64,000 nt of DNA, from assembly GCA_963734395.1 (NCBI GenBank), contig CAVTGY010000007.1, forward strand, positions 1,054,001-1,118,000, written 5' to 3'. The notes under the pieces are model-generated. The model searched no databases and was not told where the DNA came from. It saw only the letters and a program-made list of their open reading frames with translations. Source of the DNA: Bog-756 sp963734395. Its GTDB lineage: Bacteria > Actinomycetota > Acidimicrobiia > Acidimicrobiales > RAAP-2. Shown here piece after piece: positions 9,822-19,404 of the stretch. Within the stretch, counting starts at the first letter, position 1; every line of letters starts with the position of its first letter. Both the position numbers and the translations under genes were made by a program.

Positions 9822-10712
9822 CTAGTTCTTGTTGCCGAGGAGCGGATGGGCGGGCATCCCCACCGGCTGGAGATGCTGACCGAGCACCTCGTGGAAGTGC
9901 TCGGCGACCTGAGCCGGTGTCCATCCCCCCTCCTGCCACATGGTGGCGACCTGACGAGGAGTCTGGAAGATGGTGTATCCGAAACCGGTCCGCCCGAATA
10001 CCTGGCCGTTGACATCGGCGGCCGCGTCCGAGGCCAGAAATGCCACCAACGGTGCGTTGAGTGCCGGATCCTGATCGGGCGGGGACTCGGCTGCTTCGGT
10101 GAGACCCATGGTCATCCGGGTGGCGCCGGCGGGGGCCATGGCATTGACCGTGATCCCGTAGCGGCCGAGCTCCACCGCCCACACAAAGGTCATGCCCATG
10201 ATGGCGGCCTTGGCGGCACCGTAGTTGGTCTGACCGAAATTGCCCCGCAAACCGGCCGACGAGGTGATGTTCACGATGCGGCCGTATCCGGACTCCTTCA
10301 TCAGCGGGGCCGCGTGCCGGGCGGTGTTGAAGGTCCCCTTCTGGTGGACGGCGACTACCGCGTCGTAGTCAGCTTCGTCCATCTTGACCAGCGTCCGATC
10401 CCGGACGATCCCGGCGTTGTTGACCAGGATGTCGATCTTGCCGAAGGCGTCGACGGCGGTGGCGATGATCCGGCCGGCGGCATCGAATTGGTCAACCGGG
10501 TCGCGACTGGCCACTGCGGCCCCTCCCCGGCCGACGATCTCCCGAATCACCTGTTCGGCCGGGTCCTCGTCGGTCCCTTCGCCACCCAGTGCCACGCCGA
10601 TGTCGTTCACCACCACACTGGCACCCTCGTCGGCCAGGCAGAGGGCGATGGACCGGCCGATGCCGCGACCCGCCCCGGTGACCACCGCAACCCGTCCGTC
10701 GAGTAAGCCCAT
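9822..10712 (-). CDS. SDR family oxidoreductase, hydroxyacyl-CoA dehydrogenase-like
   Basis: Intact 296-residue SDR. TGAGRGIG at the N terminus binds the dinucleotide, NNAG is near residue 95, and the active site is formed by the serine strand ITSSAG and YGAAK. The acidic VVNDIG after beta-2 indicates NAD preference. The sequence pattern is that of the (3R)-hydroxyacyl-CoA dehydrogenase module of peroxisomal-type multifunctional enzymes and related actinobacterial beta-oxidation SDRs. A long C-terminal tail (VATMWQEGGWTPAQ onward) follows the SDR core. It heads a probable minus-strand operon with two ligase-like genes, which fits a role in oxidising a CoA-bound hydroxy intermediate. Confidence 0.92.
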   Translation of the reverse strand: MGLLDGRVAVVTGAGRGIGRSIALCLADEGASVVVNDIGVALGGEGTDEDPAEQVIREIVGRGGAAVASRDPVDQFDAAGRIIATAVDAFGKIDILVNNAGIVRDRTLVKMDEADYDAVVAVHQKGTFNTARHAAPLMKESGYGRIVNITSSAGLRGNFGQTNYGAAKAAIMGMTFVWAVELGRYGITVNAMAPAGATRMTMGLTEAAESPPDQDPALNAPLVAFLASDAAADVNGQVFGRTGFGYTIFQTPRQVATMWQEGGWTPAQVAEHFHEVLGQHLQPVGMPAHPLLGNKN

Positions 10713-10908
10713 CGGGACACTCTATGCGAACGGCGCGGACGCAGAAGCTGGCGTCCGGCCGCCGGATGGGCCGGGGATAGCATCTCGGTGTCCGCCGGGG
10801 TGGTGCCCCGGCCCGTCCCTGGAGGTTGGCTTCCCATGCGTCGAGATGTCGCAATCGCCCGTGACGCCCTGGTGGCCCCGCCGTCGTGCGTGGAAAGTCG
10901 ATGAGCCG

Positions 10909-11388
10909 TTGACCGCAGCTCCCGACGGCCGCATACGCGCTCGACTGGAAGAGCTCGGACTCCGTCTGCACGGTCCGCACCTGCCCCACGACCCGCTGGA
11001 CGCGGTGGTGGTACACGGTGGGGTGGCCAGGACCTCGGGACAGCTCCCGAGGATCGACGGCGTGTTGACCTGCGTGGGCACGCTCGGCGAGACCGTCACC
11101 GTCGAGGAGGGCGCCGAGGCGGCGGCGGTCTGCGCGCTCAACGCGCTGGCGGTCCTGGAGAGGGAGCTCGGCTCGCTCGACCGGGTGGATCGGCTGCTCT
11201 CGGTCACCGGCTACGTGGCGTCCGCTCCGGACTTCCACCGCCAACCCGACGTGGTGGACGGGGCGAGTGCCGTCCTGGCGGACATCTTCGGTGCGGCCGG
11301 ACGCCACACCCGATCGGCGATCGGAGTCGCCGCGCTGCCCCGCGGGGGCGCGGTGGAGATCGAAGTGACGGCATCGCTTCGGGACTGA
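10909..11388 (+). CDS. RidA/YjgF family protein
   Basis: Small RidA-type protein, about 159 residues from TTG 10909. RidA proteins deaminate reactive enamine/imine intermediates, and relatives act as hydrolases in catabolic routes. Diagnostic segments are VARTSGQLPRIDG, the VCALNALAVLERE helix and the closing SAIGVAALPRGGAVEIEV with the conserved arginine region. The in-frame open sequence runs far upstream. TTG at 10909, with GGAAAG about 11 bases before it, places the protein start just ahead of conserved sequence; ATG 10846 is the alternative. It lies divergent to the SDR operon and just upstream of the RraA-like gene, from which it is separated by about 100 bases. Confidence 0.8.
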   Translation: MTAAPDGRIRARLEELGLRLHGPHLPHDPLDAVVVHGGVARTSGQLPRIDGVLTCVGTLGETVTVEEGAEAAAVCALNALAVLERELGSLDRVDRLLSVTGYVASAPDFHRQPDVVDGASAVLADIFGAAGRHTRSAIGVAALPRGGAVEIEVTASLRD

Positions 11389-11486
11389 TCCGTCAAATCA
11401 CTTGGTGCCCACCCGGTGCCAGCAGACGGCGACCGGCCGGCGGATTCAAACGTCGCGACGCCAGAGGAAGCACGACGAGGAGAGAC

Positions 11487-12125
11487 ATGGACGGAGCAGA
11501 GACAGCCGCAGCCCTCAGCGAGCTCGGCGCGGCCACGCTCGGCGAATCGGGCGCCCTCGCCATGCCGGCGAGGATGCGCCCGGTGTGGTCCGGAGCGGCA
11601 CTGGCCGCCCCGGCCTTTCCGGTCACCTGCACGCCGGGAGACAATCTTGCGGTCCACGTGGCGGTGACCCGGGCCCCGGCCGGCTCTGCGCTGGTCGTCG
11701 ACGTGGGCGACGTCGCCGAGCGCGGGTACTGGGGCGAGGTCCTCACCACCGCGGCCCAGTCGAAGGGCCTCGCCGGTCTGGTCATCGACGGCGGCGTGCG
11801 CGACGTGGCCGTGTTGGAGAGGCTGGCCTTCCCGGTGTTCTCGGCGACGGTGGCGCTCCGCGGCGCCACCAAATCGTCCCGGGGCACCGTCGGCACCACC
11901 GCGACGGTCGCCGGAGTCACCGTCGAGAGTGGCGACTGGGTGGTGGGTGACGTGGACGGGGTGGTGATCGTCCCCGGTCCATGGATCGAGGAGATCGTGA
12001 CGGCCGGTCAGAAGCGGACTGCCCGCGAGGCCGGCTACTTCGCCGCACTCCGCGGAGGCGACACCACCGTCGACCTCCTCGATCTGGACGCTTCGCTGGT
12101 CGAGGACGGGAGCCAGCCGGCTTGA
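11487..12125 (+). CDS. RraA-like / HMG aldolase family protein
   Basis: A 212-residue member of the RraA / 4-hydroxy-4-methyl-2-oxoglutarate aldolase family. The substrate and metal site is visible as GDVAERGYWGEVLTTAAQ followed by GLVIDGGVRD, in which the Arg-Asp pair is the hallmark. The proteins are trimeric; some are class II pyruvate aldolases in aromatic catabolism, others were named as RNase E regulators. In this metabolic setting the aldolase or decarboxylase role is more likely. A GAGGAGA ribosome site precedes the ATG. The frame is intact. Flanking RidA, cupin and ureidoglycolate-lyase-like genes suggest a shared small-acid pathway. Confidence 0.88.
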   Translation: MDGAETAAALSELGAATLGESGALAMPARMRPVWSGAALAAPAFPVTCTPGDNLAVHVAVTRAPAGSALVVDVGDVAERGYWGEVLTTAAQSKGLAGLVIDGGVRDVAVLERLAFPVFSATVALRGATKSSRGTVGTTATVAGVTVESGDWVVGDVDGVVIVPGPWIEEIVTAGQKRTAREAGYFAALRGGDTTVDLLDLDASLVEDGSQPA

Positions 12126-12143
12126 ACGGCAGGCGGCCCGGGC

Positions 12144-12534
12144 TCAGTGGTTGGTGTAGTCGATCGGGCCGGAACCCTTGACTCCGATGGCGAAGCAGAA
12201 GCAATGGATGGACGCGTTGTCGCTGACCGGCCGCAGGCTGTGCACGTCGTCAGGTGGGATGTGCACCAGGTCACCCTGGGCGATCGGCCGGTCCTCTCCG
12301 GAAATGGTCATGATTCCCCGCCCTCGCAGTACGTAAGTAGAACTCGTGGGTGGGGTGGGAATGTGGATCGACGTACCCTCCGCCGGCCACCTCGAACTCG
12401 TTGACCAGCTCGAGGAATCCACCGTCGGTCAGCTCTTTCATCTCCCGGGACTTCACCATCCACCACACCGGTACGGTCCCGTTGTGCTCGACCACGGGAG
12501 CCACGTCTTCGATGTTGCGCACGTCCATGGCCAT
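12144..12534 (-). CDS. Cupin domain protein (one frameshift)
   Basis: Single-domain cupin of about 129 residues. The first cupin motif is visible as YVDPHSHPTHEFYYVLRG after one extra T near 12335 is ignored, and the second as GDLVHIPPDDVHSLR with the last metal histidine. Cupins of this size are metal-dependent isomerases, dioxygenases or sugar-binding proteins. The gene lies opposite to, and converges with, the RraA-like gene, and is divergent from the AllA-like gene at 12643 across about 108 bases. The reaction is not assignable from sequence. Confidence 0.82.
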
Positions 12535-12642
12535 GTGCGGCCTCCTCTGTTCGGGGCTCGGTCGAGCACGTTGGGGGCGACGCCAATCGCACCCGATGTT
12601 AGGTTGAACCTTTCACATTAGATCGTCCTTGGAGCGTCCGAC

Positions 12643-13146
12643 ATGGCCGATACCGCACGCCAGATCACGCCGGTCACCCTGACCAGTGAGGCCTGGGCCC
12701 CATTCGGATGGATACCGGTCCCTGACACCGATCCACGTGACGGCGCTTCGGTGCTCGATTTCTCCTGGCACGACGCCCACGTCAACCGCATCGGCCACCG
12801 GCGCGACGAGGTGCCGACGGTGCCCGGCGGACTGCGTTGCCAGACGCTTTTCCGGCACGCCACCCACACCCAAGTGGTGATGCCCCTGGACGTCCCCGCC
12901 GTGGTGGTGGTGGCACCTCCGGGGCTCGAGATCGCCTCGCCCGATGATCTGGACCAGGTCCGCGCCTTCTTCCTCCCGATCCTGTCGGCCATCGTGCTGC
13001 ACCGGGGAACCTGGCACTGGGGCCCGTACCCGGTCGGTGCCGACTCGGTCGAGCTGTTCAACGTCCAGGGGCTGCGGTACCGAGAGGACAACGCCAGCGT
13101 CGACCTCGAGGCCCTCGGCTCGCCGGTGGATGTCCTGATCGACTGA
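12643..13146 (+). CDS. Ureidoglycolate lyase (AllA)-like protein
   Basis: A 167-residue cupin-fold protein resembling ureidoglycolate lyase, which splits ureidoglycolate to glyoxylate and urea in purine/allantoin breakdown. Supporting segments are the start VTLTSEAWAPFGW, the central LFRHATHTQVVMPLDVPAVVVVAPP and IVLHRGTWHWGPYP, which carry the expected histidines. The frame is intact and the ATG is well placed. No other allantoin genes are present in the window, so the true substrate may be another hydroxy-acid or ureido compound. It sits between the cupin gene and the fused CoA-transferase. Confidence 0.75.
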   Translation: MADTARQITPVTLTSEAWAPFGWIPVPDTDPRDGASVLDFSWHDAHVNRIGHRRDEVPTVPGGLRCQTLFRHATHTQVVMPLDVPAVVVVAPPGLEIASPDDLDQVRAFFLPILSAIVLHRGTWHWGPYPVGADSVELFNVQGLRYREDNASVDLEALGSPVDVLID

Positions 13147-13300
13147 CCACCTCCTGGGTGCAGCGCCGACATTCGAGGGCGCCGACCGCAGTGCTTTTAG
13201 CGAGCGGGGTCGATGGTCGCTAGCCTCACGCGATGTTCACTGTCGCCGAGTGCCGTCACCGATCGGTCGAACCTGATTGCCGGCACGGGCGGATTGGCAG

Positions 13301-14975
13301 ATGACCGAAGTCGGGGTCTCGCTGAGCGAGGCCGTGGAGCGCTACGTATTGCCCGGCGACGCCGTCCACGTGATGTTGGGCCACAGCCGGTGGACGGCGG
13401 CGGCCCGGGAGACAGCCCGGCAGTTCTGGGGAACCGACGCCGGGTTCACCCTGATCATGACCAGCCTGGGCGCGCTGGGAGCGCTCTTCTTCCGCGGGGG
13501 GATGCTACGCAAGGTGGTCACCGCCTACTCGGGCAACAGCTTCCCGTCCTACGGGCCGAACCCCATCTTCAGACGCGCCTACGAGTCCGGCGAAGTCGCC
13601 CTCGAGCACTGGTCGATCCTCACCCTCAGCCAGCGGCTCGAGGCGGCGGCCCGTGGCCTTCCGGCCATGGTGACCGGATCAGTCCGCGGGTCGGATCTTG
13701 CCTCCAATCCTGGCTTCGCCTCGGTCGACTCGGCGTTCGGTCCGGTCGGACTGCTGGCGCCGCTGGTTCCCGATGTTGCACTCCTCCACGGGGCGCTGTC
13801 TGATGCCCGGGGCAACCTGGTGGTGTCCGAACCGATGCTCGAGGGGACATGGGGCGCGTGGGCAGCCCGGCGGGGAGTGGTGGCCACCGTCGAGCGGATC
13901 GTGGACGACGTCTCCGAATTGGGCCACCGGGTGCGGATACCCGCCCACCGGGTGTTGGCGGTGGTGGAGGCACCCTTTGGCGCCCACCCGGGTGGCTGCT
14001 ACCCACCGGGCCTTCCGGTGGCCGGCTACGGCGAGGACATCCCCTTCTGGGTGGACGCCGCCGCCGCCGCCCGCGGTGACTTCGATGGCTGGGCACGGGA
14101 GAACCTGCTCGACCCGCCGGACCACGCCGCCTACCTCGGGCGACTCGGGGACGAGCGACTGCGGGGCCTCCGTCAACTGTCGGATCCCGACTCATGGCGC
14201 CGGGATGCCGAGGCCAACCCGGTGCCCGAGGACCCGGACATCAGCGCCTGGGAGGTTGCCGCGGCATTGGGCGCCCGCGAAGTGTCGGCCATGGTCTCCG
14301 AGCACGGCGCGGACGGCGTGCTGGCTGGAGCCGGGGTGGCCAACTTGGCCGCCTGGGTGGCGGTGGCCCGCGCCCGGGCGGCCGGTGCTTCGGTCTGCCT
14401 GACGGCCGAGTTGGGGCTTTGGGATTACACCCCGACCCCGGCGGATCCGTACATCTTCAACCACCGCGTCTTTCCCGGGTACGTCGTTCCTCTCCGACGC
14501 CTCGACGGTCCTCGGCATGCTGGTCGGCGGTCCGGGAACGGTCACCATCGGCTGCCTGGGCGCGGCCGAAGTGGACCGAAGGGGAAACATCAACTCCACC
14601 CGACTGGACGGCGGCCGGTTTCTGGTGGGGTCGGGCGGCGCCAACGACGTGGCCAGCCGGGCCGCCGCCTGCGTGGTGGTGACGTTGGGCAGGCCGGAGA
14701 GGCTTCCGGCCGAGGTGGCCTACGTCACGGCTCCCGGGGACCGGGTGACCGCCGTGGTCACCGATCGTGGCGTCCTCCGCAAACTCGACGGAAGGCTTCG
14801 TGTGGCCGCGGTGCCCGCCGGGGTCGGATCGCTCGACGAGCGGGTCCGGGCCATGGTGGCCTCCTGCGGTTGGGAGCCCGAGGTGGCGATCGACGTCGAG
14901 GACCTCCAACCGGTGACCATGGAGGAGGTGCTCGAGCTGCGCCAGTTCGATCGCCGACGGCAATTCCTCGCCTGA
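13301..14975 (+). CDS. Class I CoA-transferase with fused alpha and beta domains (one frameshift)
   Basis: Glutaconate/3-oxoacid CoA-transferase-like protein of about 557 residues. The first domain (about 1-300) resembles subunit A, beginning VSLSEAVERYVLPGDAVHV. The second, starting near DISAWEVAAALGAREV, resembles subunit B and ends with the conserved GSGGANDVASRAA and GVLRKLDGRLRVAAVP segments. The A-B junction is in one uninterrupted frame, so the fusion appears real; subunits are usually separate proteins. A single extra base near 14480 (TAC GTC then TTC CTC restored) breaks the B domain. ATG 13301 was chosen as the first start before homology. The acyl-CoA substrate is unknown. Confidence 0.78.
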
Positions 14976-15057
14976 CCCGGCCCGATTATCAGGGCACCCG
15001 CTCTCCTCGATCCCCCTGGTCCCGGTACCATTGCCGGTGAGGTGCATTCAGCTACGG

Positions 15058-15085
15058 TTGACATCAAGGAGATCCATGTCATAGA
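15058..15085 (+). promoter_or_regulatory. Candidate sigma-70-type promoter of the liv operon
   Basis: TTGACA (15058-15063) matches the -35 consensus exactly, and CATAGA (15080-15085) lies 16 bases downstream as a plausible -10 element. The pair sits about 118 bases before the binding-protein start, in the only non-coding gap ahead of the liv genes. It was found by eye, and no start site is known. Confidence 0.4.
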
Positions 15086-15202
15086 AACAGGCCCGACAAT
15101 CGGGGCCGTTTCGCGCTTGGCTCGGCGGCGTCCCGATCGGGCGCGTCTGCCAGTAGTCCGGTAGTGACTCAGGCACAGACAGACACAGGAAGAAGGGTGG
15201 CC

Positions 15203-16541
15203 ATGGGGGAACACCGGGGGAGTTGGGTATTGCCGGCCGCGTTATCGGTGGTGATAGCCGTGGTAATCGCGGGATGCTCGTCGTCGTCCACGACGTCCAC
15301 CACCACAACCACCGCCAGTACGGCGACCACCGGGGGATCTTCGACATCGGGTGCCCTTGCGCCCGGTGCGCCGGTCAATGTCGGTGCCATCTCCACCCTC
15401 ACCGGCTCCATCGCCGCTGACTTCAACGGGATGGCACCCGGCGTCCAGGCCTACTTCGACATGGTCGATGCCGCGGGCGGCATCAACGGGCACAAGTTGA
15501 ACTTGGCCTGGAACCTCGACGACGGGGGACAGGCCAGCCAGTTCACCCAGCTCACCCACACCCTGATCGACCAGGATCATGCCTTCGCGGCGATGATCGC
15601 CTCCTACTGGTTCACACCCAACTACTTCGTCGAGACCAAGACGCCCACCTACGGCTACAACGTGAGCGGCAACTGGGCCACCGCCCCCAACCTCTACGGC
15701 GCCGGCGGCAACTCGGTGCAGGACTATGCCGCCGGCGTGCCCTTCTACGCGTATCTCATGAAGAAGACCAACTCCAAGTCGGCAGCAGTCATCAGCTACG
15801 GGCCGGCCATCACCTCCTCGTACGATGCCTGCAACACGGCAGCGACCGTGCTCAAGCAGAATGGGTACAACGTCAGCTACGTGGACGTCGGGGCACAGCT
15901 CGGCGGGAGCTACTCGTCGGCGGTCCAGCGCATGCAACAGGTCGGGTCCGATTTCGTGTTCTCCTGCATGCAGGAATCGGACAACATCACCATGGCCCGG
16001 GACATCCAGCAGTACGGGCTCAAGATCACCCAACTGTGGGCCAGCGGCTACGACCAGACGCTCCTCAACCAGTACAGCAGCCTGATGCAAAACGTCTACA
16101 TGACCAACAACGGCACCGTCCCCTACGAGGCGGCCACCGACCACCCCAGCACCTATCCCGGCATGGTTACCTACATCAAAGAGATGAACAAATACGAGCC
16201 GGCCTACACCTACAACGGAGTTGCGGTGCAGGGCTGGCAGTCGGCCGCCCTCCTCGCCGATGCAATCCAAGCAGCCGGGAACGACATCACCCAGGCCAAC
16301 GTCATCAACATCACCAATCACTTCACTGCCAACAACAGTGGCGGCCTGTCCACGGTGACCAACTGGTCGATCGCCCACACCACGACCACCTATCCGACCT
16401 GCACTGCCTTCGTACAGGCCCGCGGCACCAAGTTCGTACACGGTCTTCGCTACGGGGAATCAGGTCTTTGTCTGTCTCGGTGAGAACAGCACCAAGAACC
16501 CGGTGCCGGTCACGGCGCCGGTGGGGACACCAGGGGCGTGA
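15203..16541 (+). CDS. Liv-type ABC transporter substrate-binding lipoprotein (frameshift near the C terminus)
   Basis: Periplasmic-binding-protein type I (branched-chain amino acid/amide type) anchored as a lipoprotein. The signal peptide ends in the lipobox VIAGC, followed by a Ser/Thr-rich tether, then the binding domain starting VNVGAISTLTGSIAADF, with DAAGGINGHKL as a family signature. ATG 15203 was chosen because an AGGAAGAAGG ribosome site precedes it and the signal peptide begins there; an upstream GTG at 15164 would add 13 residues. An extra A near 16436 shifts the frame. Ignoring it gives FVTVFATGNQVFVCLG and a stop at 16539-16541. It leads the transport genes that follow. Confidence 0.9.
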
Positions 16542-16581
16542 GCCTGGCTACGTCCGGGCGCTGGTAGGAGCACAGCGGGGA

Positions 16582-19404
16582 GTGGCGCGCTTTCTGGGTT
16601 TCGCCATCCCTGGCATCCCCTTTGGCTGTACCTATGCCATGGTGGCAGTCGGGCTGGTGCTCACCTATCAGGCGACCGGGGTGTTCAATTTCGCCTTCGG
16701 TGCCCAGGCCTTCACCTCGGCATTCATCTTCACCTGGTTGGTGCAGAACCAGAACTTCCCCATCTGGCTGGCTTTCGTGCTCTCGGTCCTCATCCTGGCG
16801 CCGGGGCTGGGTCTTGTGTTCGACCGCTACCTGTTCCGCAAGATCCCCAACTCCAACACCACGGCCAAGCTGGTCACCGGGATCACCCTGTTCGTGGGCA
16901 TACCGGCCTTGCTTCCGGTCATCTTCGGGGACGCCAACCATTACAACCCCCCGAGCATCCTCTTCAATCCGGACGTCGTGTACTTCCGCATCGCCGGTAC
17001 GCCATTCAACGGGATCTACATGAGCGCGGTGGTGGCCACCGCGGTGGTGCTGGTCGCCCTGGTCGCCCTCATGCGCTTCACCAATCTGGGACTGCAGATG
17101 CGAGGTGCGGTCGAGAGCCGACGATTGGTCCAGCTCGACGGGGTCAACGCCGGCCGGGTTATTGCGTTTGCCTGGGCCATCTCCAGCCTGATGGCCGGGC
17201 TGGCCGGCGTGCTCCTCGCTCCTGCCACCGGTGAGCTCCAGGCCCAGGACTACGCAACGCTGATGGTCGCCGCCTTCGCCGCGGCAGCGTGGGCGGTCTT
17301 GCGTTCCATGCCCATCGCCGCCCTGGTCGGGATTCTCACCGGGGTCGCCGACACCGTCCTCCAGGGATATCTCCCTTCGAGCAGTATCTGGTCGTCAGCG
17401 GCGTTGACCGCTTTGCCCTTCGTCATATTGATGGCCGCACTGCTGATCGTGCCCGGGCTGCGCCGCCTCGGCGACGCCAAGGATCCGCTGGCCTCGATCG
17501 ACCCGCCGACCCCACCGACCACCGCCGCCTTGCGCGCACCCCAGCTCGATCGGATCATCCGTATTGCCTGGTACGTGCTGTTGGGCGCCTTCATCGTGTC
17601 GATGCTCACCTGGATGCCCAAGACGTGGGAGAACGTATTCAACGCCGGATTGGCGTTTTCGATGATCTTCCTGTCGATCACCCTGATCACCGGCATGGGT
17701 GGGCAGCTGTCGCTGTGCCAGGGCACGCTTGCCGGTGTCGGCGCCTTCACCGCTGCCCAGTTGGCCAACCAGCTCGGTCTCAGTCTTCTCCTCGGCGGCC
17801 TGGTGGGCGCAGCCGCGGCCGGCGCGGTGGCCGTGGTTCTGGCCGTGGCGTCGCTCCGGTTGCGAGGACTGGGACTGGCCCTGATGACCATTGCCGCCGC
17901 ACTCTTCTTCGACAGCGCCATCTTTCCGCAGATCTCGACGGCCAACGGTACCCAGCTCACCGTGCAATCGAAGTGGGTGGGACTGGGAATCCTCAACCCG
18001 GATGGTCATGCCTTCTTCGTGCTGGCCATGGTTGTCCTGGTGATCTGCATCATGGGCGTCCTGCTGGTCCGCAAGGGGACCACAGGGCGATACCTGGCCG
18101 CCATGCGGGGGAGCGAAACCGCGGCAGCCGGGTTGGGCATCAACCTGACCTGGCAGCGGGTGCTGATCTTCGGGATTTCCGGCGTGGTAGCCGGCATCGG
18201 CGGCACCCTCCTGTGCATTCAGCAACAGTCGGTCAATGCCAACGATTTCAATTACGAGTACTCCCTGGCGTTCGTGGTCATCGTCGTCACCACCGGGGTC
18301 AGCACGGTGGAGGGAGCCATCAACGCCGGGTTCGGGTTCGTGGTCATCCAGCAGCTCTTGACCTACCTACCCGCTCGCCTCGGTGGGGACAGTTTGGTGT
18401 TTGTGCTCTTTGCATTCGGTGCCATCCAGTACTCGGCCCATCCAGAAGGGGTACTGGAGTCCCAGAAGCGGCGCTGGACCCAGCGGATGGAGCGTCTCTT
18501 CTTCCGCAGCGGTAATTCGCCACCAACCCCCGGGGGTGACAGCGTCCTCGGTGCCTTTGACAGCGGTGGCAGCGGTCCGGTGAATGGCGGCAATGCGGGG
18601 TTCGCTGATCGATTCCCGGTCGGAGGTGGTGGACCGTGGGTGATTCCCCCCCTGCTGAAGGTTTCGGAGGTCACCAAGTCGTTCGGCGGCATCACCGCCG
18701 TCGAAAATGTGTCCTTCGAGGTCGAACCGGGGGAGAGCCTGGGGTTGGTGGGGCCGAACGGAGCCGGAAAGACCACGCTGTTCAATTGCATCTGTGGGCA
18801 GATCCAGCCCCAACGAGGGAGCGTGCAGCTGGCCGGGGACGAGCTGCTCCAGCTGCCCACCTACAAGCGAGCCCGCATGGGCATCGGCCGCACCTACCAG
18901 CGGGTGGAGATCTTTCCGGACATGACCGTACGGGATCATCTGCTGGTCGCCGAGCGGGCGCGTCGTCGCCAGGGCCGGCTGTGGAAGGACCTGTGCAACC
19001 GCAGCGCACCGACTGCCGAGGAAGCACACCGGGTGGCGGAAGTGCTCGAGTTGGTCGGCATCCAGAATCAGGCCGATGCCCCGGTCTCGAGCCTCGGACT
19101 GGGCTCGTGCCGTCTGGTCGAACTGGCCCGTGCCCTGGTTGCCGATCCGGTGCTGCTGCTGGCCGACGAGCCGTCGTCGGGTCTGGACATCCACGAGACC
19201 CGAGAGCTCTCCCAGGTGCTGCAGATGCTCCAGCGCGAGCGGGGTATGGCGGTCCTCCTCGTCGAGCACGACCTGAGCATGGTGGCATCGGTCGTCGACC
19301 GCACCATCGTGATGAACCTGGGTGCGGTCATCGCCACCGGGACCTTCGACGAGGTGATGGCCGATGCGTCCGTCCGCCACGCCTACCTCGGAGTCGGCGC
19401 ATGA
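16582..19404 (+). CDS. Fused LivH-LivM-LivG: two permease domains and an ATPase in one protein
   Basis: One uninterrupted 940-residue frame carrying three transporter parts. Residues 1 to about 290 are a LivH-type permease (LVLTYQATGVFNFAFG). About 320-610 form a LivM-type permease with many hydrophobic helices and GMGGQLSLCQGTLAGVGAF. After a Gly-rich linker (about 640-685) comes a LivG-type ATPase with Walker A GPNGAGKTT near 723, Walker B LLLADEPSSG and the switch histidine in LVEHDLSMV. The signature motif reads SSLGLGSCR, a weakened LSGGQ. GTG 16582 follows AGGAG by 11 bases. The stop overlaps the LivF start (ATGA). Expected to import amino acids, amides or organic acids with the upstream lipoprotein. 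Confidence 0.9.
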   Translation: MARFLGFAIPGIPFGCTYAMVAVGLVLTYQATGVFNFAFGAQAFTSAFIFTWLVQNQNFPIWLAFVLSVLILAPGLGLVFDRYLFRKIPNSNTTAKLVTGITLFVGIPALLPVIFGDANHYNPPSILFNPDVVYFRIAGTPFNGIYMSAVVATAVVLVALVALMRFTNLGLQMRGAVESRRLVQLDGVNAGRVIAFAWAISSLMAGLAGVLLAPATGELQAQDYATLMVAAFAAAAWAVLRSMPIAALVGILTGVADTVLQGYLPSSSIWSSAALTALPFVILMAALLIVPGLRRLGDAKDPLASIDPPTPPTTAALRAPQLDRIIRIAWYVLLGAFIVSMLTWMPKTWENVFNAGLAFSMIFLSITLITGMGGQLSLCQGTLAGVGAFTAAQLANQLGLSLLLGGLVGAAAAGAVAVVLAVASLRLRGLGLALMTIAAALFFDSAIFPQISTANGTQLTVQSKWVGLGILNPDGHAFFVLAMVVLVICIMGVLLVRKGTTGRYLAAMRGSETAAAGLGINLTWQRVLIFGISGVVAGIGGTLLCIQQQSVNANDFNYEYSLAFVVIVVTTGVSTVEGAINAGFGFVVIQQLLTYLPARLGGDSLVFVLFAFGAIQYSAHPEGVLESQKRRWTQRMERLFFRSGNSPPTPGGDSVLGAFDSGGSGPVNGGNAGFADRFPVGGGGPWVIPPLLKVSEVTKSFGGITAVENVSFEVEPGESLGLVGPNGAGKTTLFNCICGQIQPQRGSVQLAGDELLQLPTYKRARMGIGRTYQRVEIFPDMTVRDHLLVAERARRRQGRLWKDLCNRSAPTAEEAHRVAEVLELVGIQNQADAPVSSLGLGSCRLVELARALVADPVLLLADEPSSGLDIHETRELSQVLQMLQRERGMAVLLVEHDLSMVASVVDRTIVMNLGAVIATGTFDEVMADASVRHAYLGVGA

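Noticed and set aside
15242..16441. Long antisense open frame opposite the first binding protein
   Set aside because: Its composition (Gly/Val/Arg-rich, no domain) is a typical GC-rich shadow of the real gene on the plus strand.
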